From Chitinophagales bacterium (lineage in GTDB: Bacteria > Bacteroidota > Bacteroidia > Chitinophagales > Saprospiraceae), in contig JAFLBO010000035.1 in assembly GCA_017303475.1 (NCBI GenBank), positions 1 through 52,368 of the forward strand: DNA of 52,368 nt, given 5' to 3'. How positions within the stretch are numbered: the first letter of the stretch is position 1; the number at the start of each line of letters is the position of its first letter. The notes under the pieces were generated by a model. It did no database searches. It saw nothing but the letters and a program-made list of their open reading frames with translations, and was not told the DNA's origin. A program made the position numbers and the translations under genes. Below are positions 16,453 through 24,881 of this stretch, piece after piece.

Positions 16453-16971
16453 ATGATGGAGCCATTACATTTCCAATCTGTACTGGAGTTTTCAGACAAT
16501 AAACTGTGGACGGCACATTTTGTGGTGCCAGCGCTTATTGCCGACACCTTGTTGGCCGGAAAAAGTGATCGCCGGGTGGTTTGCCGGCTGAATGATCGGG
16601 TGGAATATCAGTGTGCGCTGATACCATTTGGCGAAGGCAAATTGGTGATTACCGTCAATAAAAAAAATCAAACCCTGCTCAAGATCAAGACGGGTTCCGT
16701 TTTGCAGGTGAGTGTATGGCCTGATGTAAGTGAATACGGGCTGCCTATGCCTGAAGAACTAAAGGAAGTGTTGGAGCAGGACGAAGAAGGGAGCCGCCTC
16801 TTTCACGCGCTTACGCCAGGTAAAATCCGGACACTTTTATACCTGGTGGGGCAACCCAAAAGTTCGGATATTCGCCTGCAAAGAGCAGTTGCTGTTGTAG
16901 AACATCTGATACTGAACAAGGGAAAAATAGACTATAAAATCCTGAATCAGGCAATGAGGGCTCAGCCTTAG
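16453..16971 (+). CDS. DUF1905 / YdeI-OmdA-like protein
   Basis: Cytoplasmic protein of 172 aa. An N-terminal DUF1905-like barrel (HFQSVLEFSDNKLWTAHFVVPALIADTLL, GEGKLVITVNKKNQ) precedes a C-terminal helical segment typical of the bacteriocin-protection YdeI/OmdA family (EEGSRLFHALTPGKIRTLLYLV). ATG 16453 is chosen because the upstream in-frame codons lie inside the palindrome. A TACCTTTA box at 16441-16448 is so close that the mRNA would be nearly leaderless. Function in the cell is unknown. Confidence 0.75.
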   Translation: MMEPLHFQSVLEFSDNKLWTAHFVVPALIADTLLAGKSDRRVVCRLNDRVEYQCALIPFGEGKLVITVNKKNQTLLKIKTGSVLQVSVWPDVSEYGLPMPEELKEVLEQDEEGSRLFHALTPGKIRTLLYLVGQPKSSDIRLQRAVAVVEHLILNKGKIDYKILNQAMRAQP

Positions 16972-17126
16972 CACATTATTTTCGTCAAATTATTGCGATT
17001 TTCCGCTATTTACCCAACCCTTGTACTACTTTTAGACGTACTTTTGCTGTCTGCTTTACACGAAAACGTTACTTTTTGCGTTTTTCCTCAAAATACACTT
17101 GTCACTGGCTAAAATTTTTACACCCG

Positions 17127-18227
17127 ATGTTTCGCAAGTTCTTGCTTTTTACCCTTCTGGCCGGAATCACGGGCCTTTTTGCGTTTCGGACGGATCCATT
17201 TGCCGGCGACCGCCCTTTCCCGATCAATTCGCTGGTTGCCCAATTTTTCATTGATGGCGAACGTGATTTGCCTTCCTCTCCGTTAGAAACCACGGTAGCG
17301 GAAGCCGACAGCGTAGCTGGCCTCAGGGTCATGATGCTTAATGCCTTTGCGTACGACAGCGCCTATGCCACTAAAGTACAGCGCCTGATTCAGCGCCGTA
17401 TGCCTTCCAGTGCATTCACACAATTTGATGAAGGCAGCGCAGATGATCTCTCTACAGCGCTTCAGGGGCTGGAAGCCGTAGTGATTGCTTATCCGGCAGG
17501 CGGTGTGGCCGAACAGGTGCGCGCATTTGGTAAAGTATTGAATCAGTTTGTCAAACAAGGCGGGGTGGTGATCATGACCGGTACCCACGAATTCAGCGCA
17601 CTGCAACAGTTGGACTTGTTTGACCTTGACTATGGCTATTACTGCAAAGAGCGCAGCATTGGTCAAACACAGCCTGAGCACCCACTATTTCAGGGTGTTG
17701 GCGCTGAATTTTCTGCAGAAGTGTACCAGTATCCGCTCGATATCTCCGATCCTGGTTTTGTTACCCTGGCCGATGTACGCGGTTATCCTTTTATGGGTTA
17801 CAAATCTCTGGGCACTGGTAAAGTGATTTACCTGGGTCTGGAATATTATTTTGACGAACCACAATCTGCACGCCTCCTCACCAATGCGCTGCGCTGGGCA
17901 GCTAAACCGCGCGTAAAACGCAGTGAAGTGGTGCTGTACGCCGGAAAAGGCTATCAAAAGCCCAATGCATTTGACCTCAAGATTTATCCTAACCCATACG
18001 TCAGCAAAGCAACTCTTGATATAGAGATCACCAAACCTACCTCTCTGGCTGTAGAAATGACTGACGAGCTCGGCAGGGTAGTGTCGGTATTGTTGCCACG
18101 CCGCAACCTTTCCACCGGCCTTTACCGGTTGGAATTGCCCAACCTTGACCCGGGCATTTACCTCGTTCAATGCATTAGCAGCGAGGGCACTGAAGTGCGA
18201 AAGGTGGTGAAGGCTGCTGAAAATTGA
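17127..18227 (+). CDS. Secreted amidotransferase-fold-like protein with T9SS sorting domain
   Basis: A 366-aa protein. Signal peptide FLLFTLLAGITGLFAF. Residues about 60-265 resemble the flavodoxin-like class I amidotransferase/ThuA-type fold (LRVMMLNAFAYDS, VVIAYPAGG, GGVVIMTGTHEF, GTGKVIYLGLEYYF), often used in Bacteroidota to bind rather than catalyse; no Cys-His-Glu triad is evident. The C-terminal 80 residues are a type A sorting domain (IYPNPYVSKATLDI to VVKAAEN). ATG 17127 is chosen because it opens the signal peptide; a longer in-frame start has no such logic. Probable surface protein, ligand unknown. Confidence 0.78.
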   Translation: MFRKFLLFTLLAGITGLFAFRTDPFAGDRPFPINSLVAQFFIDGERDLPSSPLETTVAEADSVAGLRVMMLNAFAYDSAYATKVQRLIQRRMPSSAFTQFDEGSADDLSTALQGLEAVVIAYPAGGVAEQVRAFGKVLNQFVKQGGVVIMTGTHEFSALQQLDLFDLDYGYYCKERSIGQTQPEHPLFQGVGAEFSAEVYQYPLDISDPGFVTLADVRGYPFMGYKSLGTGKVIYLGLEYYFDEPQSARLLTNALRWAAKPRVKRSEVVLYAGKGYQKPNAFDLKIYPNPYVSKATLDIEITKPTSLAVEMTDELGRVVSVLLPRRNLSTGLYRLELPNLDPGIYLVQCISSEGTEVRKVVKAAEN

Positions 18228-18265
18228 TCCTGTTTTTGCAGAGATTAAAGAGGCTGTTTCGGAAG

Positions 18266-18380
18266 TTATTTTTACCGCAGAGGCGGAGAGGCGCAGAGGC
18301 ACTTAAACTGAGAGTCTCACTCCAAGTGAGACTCTCAGTTTAAGTGCCTCTGCGCCTCTCCGCCTCTGCGGTAAAAATAA
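18266..18380. repeat. Long palindrome, sister of the 16.3-kb element
   Basis: Arms 18266-18321 and 18325-18380 (56 bases each) are virtually perfect complements around a CCA loop. The inner 25 bases per arm match the 16316 element (CACTTAAA, GAGAGTCTCACT). The outer words are GCAGAGGCGGAGAGGCGC rather than GCGGAGGCGCGGAGG. A further outer pair, AGAGGCTGT / ACAGCCTCT, extends the fold. The rest of 18228-18514 shows no gene. Confidence 0.9.
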
Positions 18381-18514
18381 TAAAGTGACTTATGATACAG
18401 CCTCTACGAACTCTGTCCGCTAATAGCAATAATAACACCTTTGGTGCCAGTAATTTAAGAAATCAAACCAAGTTTCCTATTCTTGTACCTTATTAGTACA
18501 CCAAACTACTTATT

Positions 18515-19198
18515 ATGACACCTAAACTACTTCCCATTCTGGCCTGCCTGTTTTGTTTCCAACTGGCTAATGCACAACAATCTTTCAGTCTAACGCCAAA
18601 TCCGGTAATAGGCGTGCCTGAAGACGATTTCATTGTAAAAGCGATTGGTACCTTCAAAAACCTATCGTCCACTACAGATACCTTCCGATGGACGCGCGTG
18701 ATCCTGCAGATGGATCCGGATACCAATTGTCTGGTGCCAGTTACAGACCCTTACTTGCACTGGTTTCATGCCGTAAGCCAGCGAAATTTCCACATGGCGC
18801 CCAATCAGGAGGGACCACTGGGCATTGAGTTGTGGGATTTTGATCAAACCGGCTGCTGTGCTATTGTTTTAATGAAGGTAAAAAGACTAACCCCTCCGGT
18901 AGATTCTCTGGATGGCATCTACCAACTCCGCGATTGTCAGCTGTTGGCGGCCCCCGAGCCGGATGCACCGCAAATAAGCCTGTATCCAAATCCGGCAAAT
19001 GCCTGGTTTGCCCTGCAACATGCAGATAAAGTGGCTGCTTTAACCCTGATAGATGCTGATGGGAAGATGGTTCGTCGCATGAATGCGCGTCCGGATCATC
19101 ATTATCCATTAATTGCAGAACCAGCCGGTCAATATTACTTAGTGTTGGAAAATGAACAGGGTAAAACGCTTCGGGTGCTGGAGTTTTTTAAACGGTAA
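18515..19198 (+). CDS. Secreted T9SS protein of unknown function
   Basis: A 227-aa protein with signal peptide LLPILACLFCFQLANAQ. The middle is a beta-rich domain (about residues 25-145) with a pattern of a secreted Ig/jelly-roll module (FSLTPNPVIGVPEDDFIVKA, TFRWTRVI). The C-terminal sorting domain runs from SLYPNPANAWF to FFKR. No enzyme motif is visible. It is followed within one base by the left arm of an inverted repeat that spans the gap to icmF. Confidence 0.8.
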   Translation: MTPKLLPILACLFCFQLANAQQSFSLTPNPVIGVPEDDFIVKAIGTFKNLSSTTDTFRWTRVILQMDPDTNCLVPVTDPYLHWFHAVSQRNFHMAPNQEGPLGIELWDFDQTGCCAIVLMKVKRLTPPVDSLDGIYQLRDCQLLAAPEPDAPQISLYPNPANAWFALQHADKVAALTLIDADGKMVRRMNARPDHHYPLIAEPAGQYYLVLENEQGKTLRVLEFFKR

Positions 19199-19361
19199 GA
19201 GCATATTGGGGATTTTCTGACGGAGTCAAAAACTTGAGCTTTTTTCGTCAGTTTTTGCGTTTTTGAAGAAGCATAGCCTGAGTTAAGTGACTGAAAAAAG
19301 GTGAAAAATGGCGGGAAAAGGACAGTTTTTGGCCCGTCAAGAAAATCGCTAATATGCTCTA
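19198..19361. repeat. Inverted repeat filling the gap before icmF
   Basis: AGAGCATATT...GATTTTCTGAC (from 19198) pairs with the complement ending at 19361 (25-base arms, three differences). Inside are further complementary pieces (TGACG / CGTCA, GTCAAAAAC / GTTTTTG). The left arm begins at the last base of the previous stop codon. Confidence 0.7.
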
Positions 19362-19393
19362 AACTTTAGGTAAACAGACGCGTTACTCTTGTG

Positions 19394-19401
19394 TACCTTT
19401 G
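19394..19401 (+). promoter_or_regulatory. TACCTTTG -7 element of icmF
   Basis: A perfect TAnnTTTG match placed 28 bases before the ATG at 19429. It contains the TTG at 19399 that would otherwise be a possible start, so it decides the start in favour of 19429. No consensus -33 is seen. Confidence 0.65.
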
Positions 19402-19428
19402 CGGCCGAAAAACCGCACTGCAAAAGTT

Positions 19429-22400
19429 ATGCAACAGCCCGCGCCATATCAGCCTCACCACAAAGTTCGCCTCGTTACTGCCGCTTCCCTGTTCGATGGC
19501 CACGATGCCGCCATCAACATCATGCGTCGCATTATGCAAAGCAGCGGCGCCGAAATTATCCACCTGGGTCACAACCGTTCCGTTCAGGAAATTGTGGATT
19601 GCGCCATTCAGGAGGATGTGCAGGGCATTGCCATTACGAGCTACCAGGGCGGCCACAACGAATATTTTAAATACATGTACGACCTGCTCAAAGAACGCGG
19701 AGCAGGTCATATCAAAATATTTGGCGGCGGCGGCGGTACGATACTGCCTTCGGAGATCAAGGAATTGCATGAATACGGCATTGCCCGTATTTATCATCCC
19801 GATGATGGCCGTGCTATGGGCCTGCAGGGCATGATCAATGATGTGCTTCAAAAATGCGATTTCCCGGTTGGCTTTTCTGTCAATGGAGAAATGAAATCGC
19901 TCGAAGCGCTGAAGCCGGGCGAAAAACTGAGCGCCAATAAGCAGCGTAACAACGTTGTGGCCCGCCTGATTTCCATTGCGGAGAACAATCCGGAGCTGTA
20001 TGAAAAAGAGGTGGCGCCCAAACTGAAAGCGCATTTCCCGGAGGCTGCTCAAATATCTTCGCCTATTCTTGGTATTACCGGCACAGGCGGCGCGGGTAAA
20101 TCCTCCATGGTAGACGAACTGGTGCGCAGGTTTTTGTTGGATTTTGAGGAAAAAACCATCGCCATCGTATCGGTAGACCCCTCCAAGCGTAAAACCGGCG
20201 GCGCCCTGCTCGGCGACCGTATCCGGATGAACGCCATCAACAATCCGCGCGTGTACATGCGCTCGCTCGCCACGCGCCAGAGCAACCTGGCGCTGTCGAA
20301 ATACGTGCAATCGGCGGTAGAAATCCTGAAAGCGGCCGGGTTCGACCTCATTGTGCTGGAAACCTCCGGCATTGGACAGAGCGATACAGAGATTATTGAT
20401 CACTCCAATGTATCGCTGTATGTGATGACCCCGGAATTTGGGGCGGCTACCCAGTTGGAAAAGATCGACATGCTGGATTTTGCCGATGTAATCGCCATCA
20501 ATAAGTTCGATAAGCGCGGCGCCCTGGATGCACTCCGTGATGTACGCAAACAGGTGCAGCGCAACCGCAATGCCTGGGATAAACAGGTGGACGATATGCC
20601 GGTATTTGGCTGCATTGCCAGTCAGTTCAACGACCCCGGTGTGAACCAGCTTTACCAGCGTATCATGGAATTGCTGGCCGAAAAATGCAATCCGGCCTTG
20701 CTTTCAGGTCATAAACTGATCAGCGGCGAGTCGGAAAAAGTGTACATCATTCCGCCGGCCCGGGTGCGTTATTTGAGCGAAATCAGTGAAAATAATCGCA
20801 AATACGACGAGTGGGTAGACAAACAGGTGGGCATGGCGCGGCGTTGGTTCGGGTACGAAACCACGCTAAAAGCGCTGGATGCCACAAAAGACGCCGTGCT
20901 GGTTGAGCACCTCAACAAGCTGATCACCGAGGTGAAAAAAGACCTCGACGGCGAGTGCCTGCGTATTCTGGAAGGCTGGGAAGAAAAGAAAAGTCAATAC
21001 GCTGCTGATCAATACATCTACCTCGTGCGTGGCAAAGAAATCAAGGTAGAAACGAAAACAGAGAGTCTGAGCCGGCTGAAAATCCCAAAAGTTTGCCTGC
21101 CGAAATGGGCGGATTATGGCGAGATTTTGCGCTGGAGCTTGCAGGAAAATGTACCAGGTGAGTTCCCTTACACCGCCGGCGTATTCCCATTCAAACGGGA
21201 AGGCGAAGATCCCACGCGCATGTTTGCGGGCGAGGGCGGCCCGGAGCGCACCAATCGTCGCTTCCACTACGTTTCTGCAGGTTTGCCGGCCGCACGTCTG
21301 TCTACGGCATTTGATTCTGTGACTTTGTACGGGGAAGATCCGGATTACCGTCCTGATATCTACGGGAAAGTGGGCAACTCCGGCGTATCGGTATGTTGCC
21401 TGGACGATGCCAAAAAGCTTTATTCCGGCTTTGATCTCTGCGATCCGAAGACTTCCGTTTCCATGACCATCAATGGTCCGGCGGCCACTATTGCGGCGTT
21501 TTTCATGAATGCTGCCATAGATCAGCAGTGTGAAAAATACATCCGCGAGCATGGTTTGGAGCATTTGGTGGAAGCTAAATTGAAAGAGAAATATGACGAT
21601 CGCGGGTTGCCGCGTCCGAAGTACCATACTGTCGGCGTCACTGGAAGTGCCTATACTGTCGGCGTCACTGGAAGTGACACCGACAGTGGGAGCCTTCCCG
21701 AAGGCAATAACGGCCTTGGGCTGTTGCTGCTGGGCGTTACCGGCAATGAAATTCTGGAGCCCGCTGTATACAACGAATTGAAAGCCAAAGCTTTGCAGTC
21801 AGTTCGCGGTACGGTGCAGGCGGATATCCTGAAGGAAGACCAGGCGCAGAACACCTGTATCTTCAGCACCGAGTTTTCCCTGCGGGTAATGGGCGATGTA
21901 CAGGAGTACTTCATTCAGAACAAGGTTCGGAATTTCTACTCGGTATCCATTTCCGGGTACCATATTGCCGAAGCCGGCGCGAATCCTATTTCGCAGTTGG
22001 CTTTTACCCTGAGCAATGGCTTCACGTTTGTGGAGTATTACCGTTCCCGGGGCATGAATGTGGACGATTTTGCGCCCAACCTGTCGTTTTTCTTCTCCAA
22101 CGGGGTAGATCCGGAATATGCCGTGATTGGACGGGTAGCGCGCAGGATCTGGGCCAAGGCCATGAAGCGTTTGTATGGCGCCAACGAGCGCAGTCAGATG
22201 CTCAAGTACCATATCCAGACCTCCGGACGCAGCCTGCACGCGCAGGAAATTGCGTTTAATGATATCCGCACAACGTTGCAGGCTCTGTACGCCATTTACG
22301 ACAACTGCAACTCCCTGCACACCAACGCCTACGACGAGGCCATTACAACGCCTACGGAGGAGTCTGTTCGCCGGGCTATGGCTATTCAGTTGATTATCAA

Positions 22401-22905
22401 TAAGGAATTGGGATTGGCCAAGAACGAAAACCCGCTGCAGGGTTCTTTCATCATTGAGGAATTGACCGATCTGGTTGAGGAAGCCGTGCTGATGGAATTC
22501 GACCGTATTACGGAGCGCGGCGGGGTGCTGGGCGCCATGGAAACTATGTACCAGCGCGGCAAGATCCAGGAAGAGAGTCTGTACTACGAAACCCTTAAAC
22601 ACACCGGGGAGTTGCCGTTGATCGGGGTGAATACCTTTTTGAGCAAAGAAGGTTCGCCCACTATTTTGCCGGCAGAAGTAATTCGTGCGGAAGAATGGGA
22701 AAAAGAGGCTCAGATTCAAACCCTGCAGAACCTGCACAAGGCCAATGAGTTACAGGCCTCGGCGGCACTTCGCAAGTTGCAACGCACGGCGGTGGAAAAC
22801 GGCAATATATTCGCTGAACTCATGGAAGCAGTGAAGGTTTGTTCGCTGGGGCAAATCACCAATGCCATGTATGAGGTAGGCGGGCAGTACCGGAGGAATA
22901 TGTAA
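19429..22905 (+). CDS. icmF: Fused isobutyryl-CoA mutase / G-protein chaperone IcmF
   Basis: Adenosylcobalamin-dependent acyl-CoA mutase fused to its GTPase chaperone (1158 aa). Order: B12-binding domain (DGHDAAIN with His25 as cobalt ligand, GGGGGT); MeaB-like GTPase (Walker A GTGGAGKSS at 218-226, NKFDKRG); mutase TIM barrel (from about 540, with QTSGRSLHAQEIAFNDIRTT). IcmF enzymes interconvert isobutyryl- and n-butyryl-CoA (some isovaleryl/pivalyl); GTPase loading protects the cofactor. Odd: residues 734-755, between PKYH and LPEGN, are a 22-residue insert made of two TVGVTGS copies. It is encoded by a direct repeat plus a hairpin, absent from the usual family sequence as I know it. The rest appears intact, so the enzyme may still work. 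Confidence 0.95.
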   Translation: MQQPAPYQPHHKVRLVTAASLFDGHDAAINIMRRIMQSSGAEIIHLGHNRSVQEIVDCAIQEDVQGIAITSYQGGHNEYFKYMYDLLKERGAGHIKIFGGGGGTILPSEIKELHEYGIARIYHPDDGRAMGLQGMINDVLQKCDFPVGFSVNGEMKSLEALKPGEKLSANKQRNNVVARLISIAENNPELYEKEVAPKLKAHFPEAAQISSPILGITGTGGAGKSSMVDELVRRFLLDFEEKTIAIVSVDPSKRKTGGALLGDRIRMNAINNPRVYMRSLATRQSNLALSKYVQSAVEILKAAGFDLIVLETSGIGQSDTEIIDHSNVSLYVMTPEFGAATQLEKIDMLDFADVIAINKFDKRGALDALRDVRKQVQRNRNAWDKQVDDMPVFGCIASQFNDPGVNQLYQRIMELLAEKCNPALLSGHKLISGESEKVYIIPPARVRYLSEISENNRKYDEWVDKQVGMARRWFGYETTLKALDATKDAVLVEHLNKLITEVKKDLDGECLRILEGWEEKKSQYAADQYIYLVRGKEIKVETKTESLSRLKIPKVCLPKWADYGEILRWSLQENVPGEFPYTAGVFPFKREGEDPTRMFAGEGGPERTNRRFHYVSAGLPAARLSTAFDSVTLYGEDPDYRPDIYGKVGNSGVSVCCLDDAKKLYSGFDLCDPKTSVSMTINGPAATIAAFFMNAAIDQQCEKYIREHGLEHLVEAKLKEKYDDRGLPRPKYHTVGVTGSAYTVGVTGSDTDSGSLPEGNNGLGLLLLGVTGNEILEPAVYNELKAKALQSVRGTVQADILKEDQAQNTCIFSTEFSLRVMGDVQEYFIQNKVRNFYSVSISGYHIAEAGANPISQLAFTLSNGFTFVEYYRSRGMNVDDFAPNLSFFFSNGVDPEYAVIGRVARRIWAKAMKRLYGANERSQMLKYHIQTSGRSLHAQEIAFNDIRTTLQALYAIYDNCNSLHTNAYDEAITTPTEESVRRAMAIQLIINKELGLAKNENPLQGSFIIEELTDLVEEAVLMEFDRITERGGVLGAMETMYQRGKIQEESLYYETLKHTGELPLIGVNTFLSKEGSPTILPAEVIRAEEWEKEAQIQTLQNLHKANELQASAALRKLQRTAVENGNIFAELMEAVKVCSLGQITNAMYEVGGQYRRNM
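21628..21693 (+). repeat. Palindromic element inserted in frame within icmF
   Basis: A 66-base (22-codon) insert. A 22-base unit at 21628-21649 recurs at 21655-21676. The second copy continues into a hairpin with 15-bp arms (21655-21669 with 21673-21687, one mismatch, GGA loop). The hairpin closely matches the intergenic one at 50619-50650: both share TGTCGG, GT, ACT/AGT and CCGACA in order. Length divisible by three and absence of stops keep the frame. Confidence 0.85.
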
Positions 22906-22911
22906 CATACC

Positions 22912-23478
22912 ATGCTCACCATCAATTTCACTTCTTTCCCAACCCTCCAAACTCCGCGCCTCCTTATGCGCGAGGTGTTCCCTTCAGATGCCGCAGCCGT
23001 TTTCCAAATGCGCTCTGATCCGGAGGTGATGCGCTATATGGGCAAGATCCCCATGCAGGACATCAGTGAGGCTGAGCAGCATATTGATTCCTATATCCAG
23101 AGCTTTGCCCAAAACGAAGCGGTGAACTGGGCCATTTGTCTGAAAGAAAACCCGGACCAGCTGATTGGTACCCTGGGCTTTTGGCGCATGGACAAGGTAA
23201 ATCATCGGGTGGAAATTGGCTATTCGCTTAGCGCGGCGTATTGGCGCAAAGGCATTATGGATGAAGCCATGGGAGCAGCTATCGAGTATTGTTTCCGGGA
23301 AATGAATTTCCACAGTATAGAGGCGAATACCGATCCGGAAAACGAGGGATCGGGTAAACTGCTGGAAAAGTACGGTTTTGTGCAGGAGGCTTATTTTCGG
23401 GAGAATTTCTATTTCGACGGACAGTTTCTGGATTCCCGGATTTATTCCAAACTGAATCCATACCACACTAAAGCCTGA
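22912..23478 (+). CDS. GNAT-family N-acetyltransferase (RimJ/RimL type)
   Basis: A 188-aa acetyltransferase of the RimJ/RimL subgroup, which transfers acetyl from acetyl-CoA to protein N-termini or small amines. Motifs: LQTPRLLMREVFPSDAAAVFQMRSDPEVMRYM at the N-terminus, IGTLGFWRMDKVNHRVEIGYSLSAAYWRKGIMDEA (acetyl-CoA-binding A motif region) and NEGSGKLLEKYGFVQEA near the end. It starts six bases after the icmF stop, so it is likely co-transcribed. Substrate unknown. Confidence 0.9.
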   Translation: MLTINFTSFPTLQTPRLLMREVFPSDAAAVFQMRSDPEVMRYMGKIPMQDISEAEQHIDSYIQSFAQNEAVNWAICLKENPDQLIGTLGFWRMDKVNHRVEIGYSLSAAYWRKGIMDEAMGAAIEYCFREMNFHSIEANTDPENEGSGKLLEKYGFVQEAYFRENFYFDGQFLDSRIYSKLNPYHTKA

Positions 23479-23485
23479 TTTTTCC

Positions 23486-23493
23486 GACCTTTG
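23486..23493 (+). promoter_or_regulatory. GACCTTTG -7-like element
   Basis: Differs from TAnnTTTG in one base and ends ten bases before the ATG at 23504. If used, the leader would be only a few bases long. The same CGACCTTTGCGG/CGACCTTCGCGG context recurs before pyrH and the 33.7-kb gene. Confidence 0.45.
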
Positions 23494-23503
23494 CGGTCAG
23501 CGC

Positions 23504-24601
23504 ATGAATCGCCTTTATTACCTTCTGCTCTCTTTAATTCCCTTGCTTTGGGTCAATCCGGCATCTGCACAGGTGATTGGCCGGGATTCCATCCCTAAAG
23601 CATCGCGTAGAGATTCAAGCATTACTGTTTTGGGTGTGCCTTTGGTGTTTTTTACCCCTGATACCCGTTGGGGCGGCGGCCTGGCAGGCATCATCACCTT
23701 TCCCACCAGACCACGACGTTCCAGTCTGACGTTTAACGCTTCCTATACCCAAAACAAACAGCTCCAGATTTATTTCCCCTTCAGTTTCCTGGGCAACCGC
23801 AACCGCTGGCGGGTATATGGCGAAATTGGTTGGTACAGGTATTTGTATCGTTATTTTGGCATAGGAAACAAGATCCCCAACGACTATGTAGAAACGTACA
23901 CGGCCAGGTACCCGCGCGTGCGGGTGACGGCTGCTACAAAGGTAAAATCTAAGCACCTGGTAGGTATCCGTTTCTATCTGGACGATTATACCATCGCCTC
24001 CTCCACCGCAGGCGGATTGATCGAACAGGGTCTGGTGCCGGGAGCCAGGGGCGGGGTGACCTCGTCTGTTGGTCCGGTTTGGATTGCTGATTCCCGGGAT
24101 AACTCCTTTTTTCCACGGAGTGGCTTGCTGGCAGAATTTGCCTTAACCGGTGAACACAAGCTTACGGGCAGTGATTTTTTGTTTGCCCGTTGTTCACTGG
24201 ACGTTGCTAAATATTTTCCTGTGGGAAGGCGCAATGTATTGGCTGTCAATGCAATCGGAATATTTACAGCTGGAGATGTGCCTTTTTTTCAGTTTCCACA
24301 AATTGGCGGCCAACGGCGTTTGCGTGGCTACCCGGATGGAAAATATCGTGACAGGCATTTGGTTTTAGCCCAGGCTGAATTTCGTTTTCATATTTACTGG
24401 CGGTTTAAAGGCGTATTGTTTGCCGGCGCTGGTACTGTGTTTGGACAGCCTAACGAAAAAGCCCACCTGCGTCCGAACGGCGGCGCCGGCCTGCGTGTAG
24501 AATTTGACCGCCGCCAAAAACTGCACCTTCGTCTGGATTATGGTTTTGGGGAAGGCAAAGGAAATTCCGGGATGTATGTAACCCTGGGAGAGGCGTTTTG
24601 A
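23504..24601 (+). CDS. BamA/TamA-type outer-membrane surface antigen barrel
   Basis: A 365-aa protein with a signal peptide (YLLLSLIPLLWVNPASAQ) and then a Bac_surface_Ag (D15) type beta-barrel without POTRA domains. The family hallmark in the C-terminal half is IGGQRRLRGYPDGKYRDR, followed by strand pairs (LAQAEFRFHIYWRFKGVLFAGAG) and a terminal aromatic strand (GMYVTLGEAF). Lacking POTRA it is unlikely to be the essential BamA; such barrels in Bacteroidota are of unknown cargo. It is upstream of pyrH but separated from it by a large palindrome. Confidence 0.87.
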   Translation: MNRLYYLLLSLIPLLWVNPASAQVIGRDSIPKASRRDSSITVLGVPLVFFTPDTRWGGGLAGIITFPTRPRRSSLTFNASYTQNKQLQIYFPFSFLGNRNRWRVYGEIGWYRYLYRYFGIGNKIPNDYVETYTARYPRVRVTAATKVKSKHLVGIRFYLDDYTIASSTAGGLIEQGLVPGARGGVTSSVGPVWIADSRDNSFFPRSGLLAEFALTGEHKLTGSDFLFARCSLDVAKYFPVGRRNVLAVNAIGIFTAGDVPFFQFPQIGGQRRLRGYPDGKYRDRHLVLAQAEFRFHIYWRFKGVLFAGAGTVFGQPNEKAHLRPNGGAGLRVEFDRRQKLHLRLDYGFGEGKGNSGMYVTLGEAF

Positions 24602-24827
24602 TGAACGATGGGACGATGGACGATGGGATTTGTGGGTTTTTAAAGCAAAGTGGGTTGTCATCCCGGGAACCGGGACCTACACAAGCCGGACTACTTGAGA
24701 TTTTTGTCTCAGATGTACCCAAATAGCTTGGCTTGTGTAGGTCCCGCTGCGCGGGATGACAACCCACTTTGCTTTAAATACCCTCGCAATCCCATCGTCC
24801 ATCGTTCATCGTTCATCGTCCATCGTT
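24602..24827. repeat. Nested palindrome: GATGGACG-word outer arms, GTGGGTTGTCATCC core
   Basis: Outer arms of GATGAACGATGG/GGACGATGG words (24601-24630 and 24788-24827) surround a core hairpin (24642-24687 with 24730-24775). The core carries GTGGGTTGTCATCC ... GGACCTACACAAGCC and its complement. The core recurs at 28644-28772 inside different outer arms. The gap 24602-24881 has no gene. Confidence 0.88.
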
Positions 24828-24881
24828 ACAATCGTTTCGCTTTTTTTTCCGACCTTCGCGGCCGTAATCAAAAACGATCCT

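Noticed and set aside
19399..19428. TTG start ten codons upstream in icmF
   Set aside because: The TTG is the last part of the TACCTTTG -7 box and would not be in the message.
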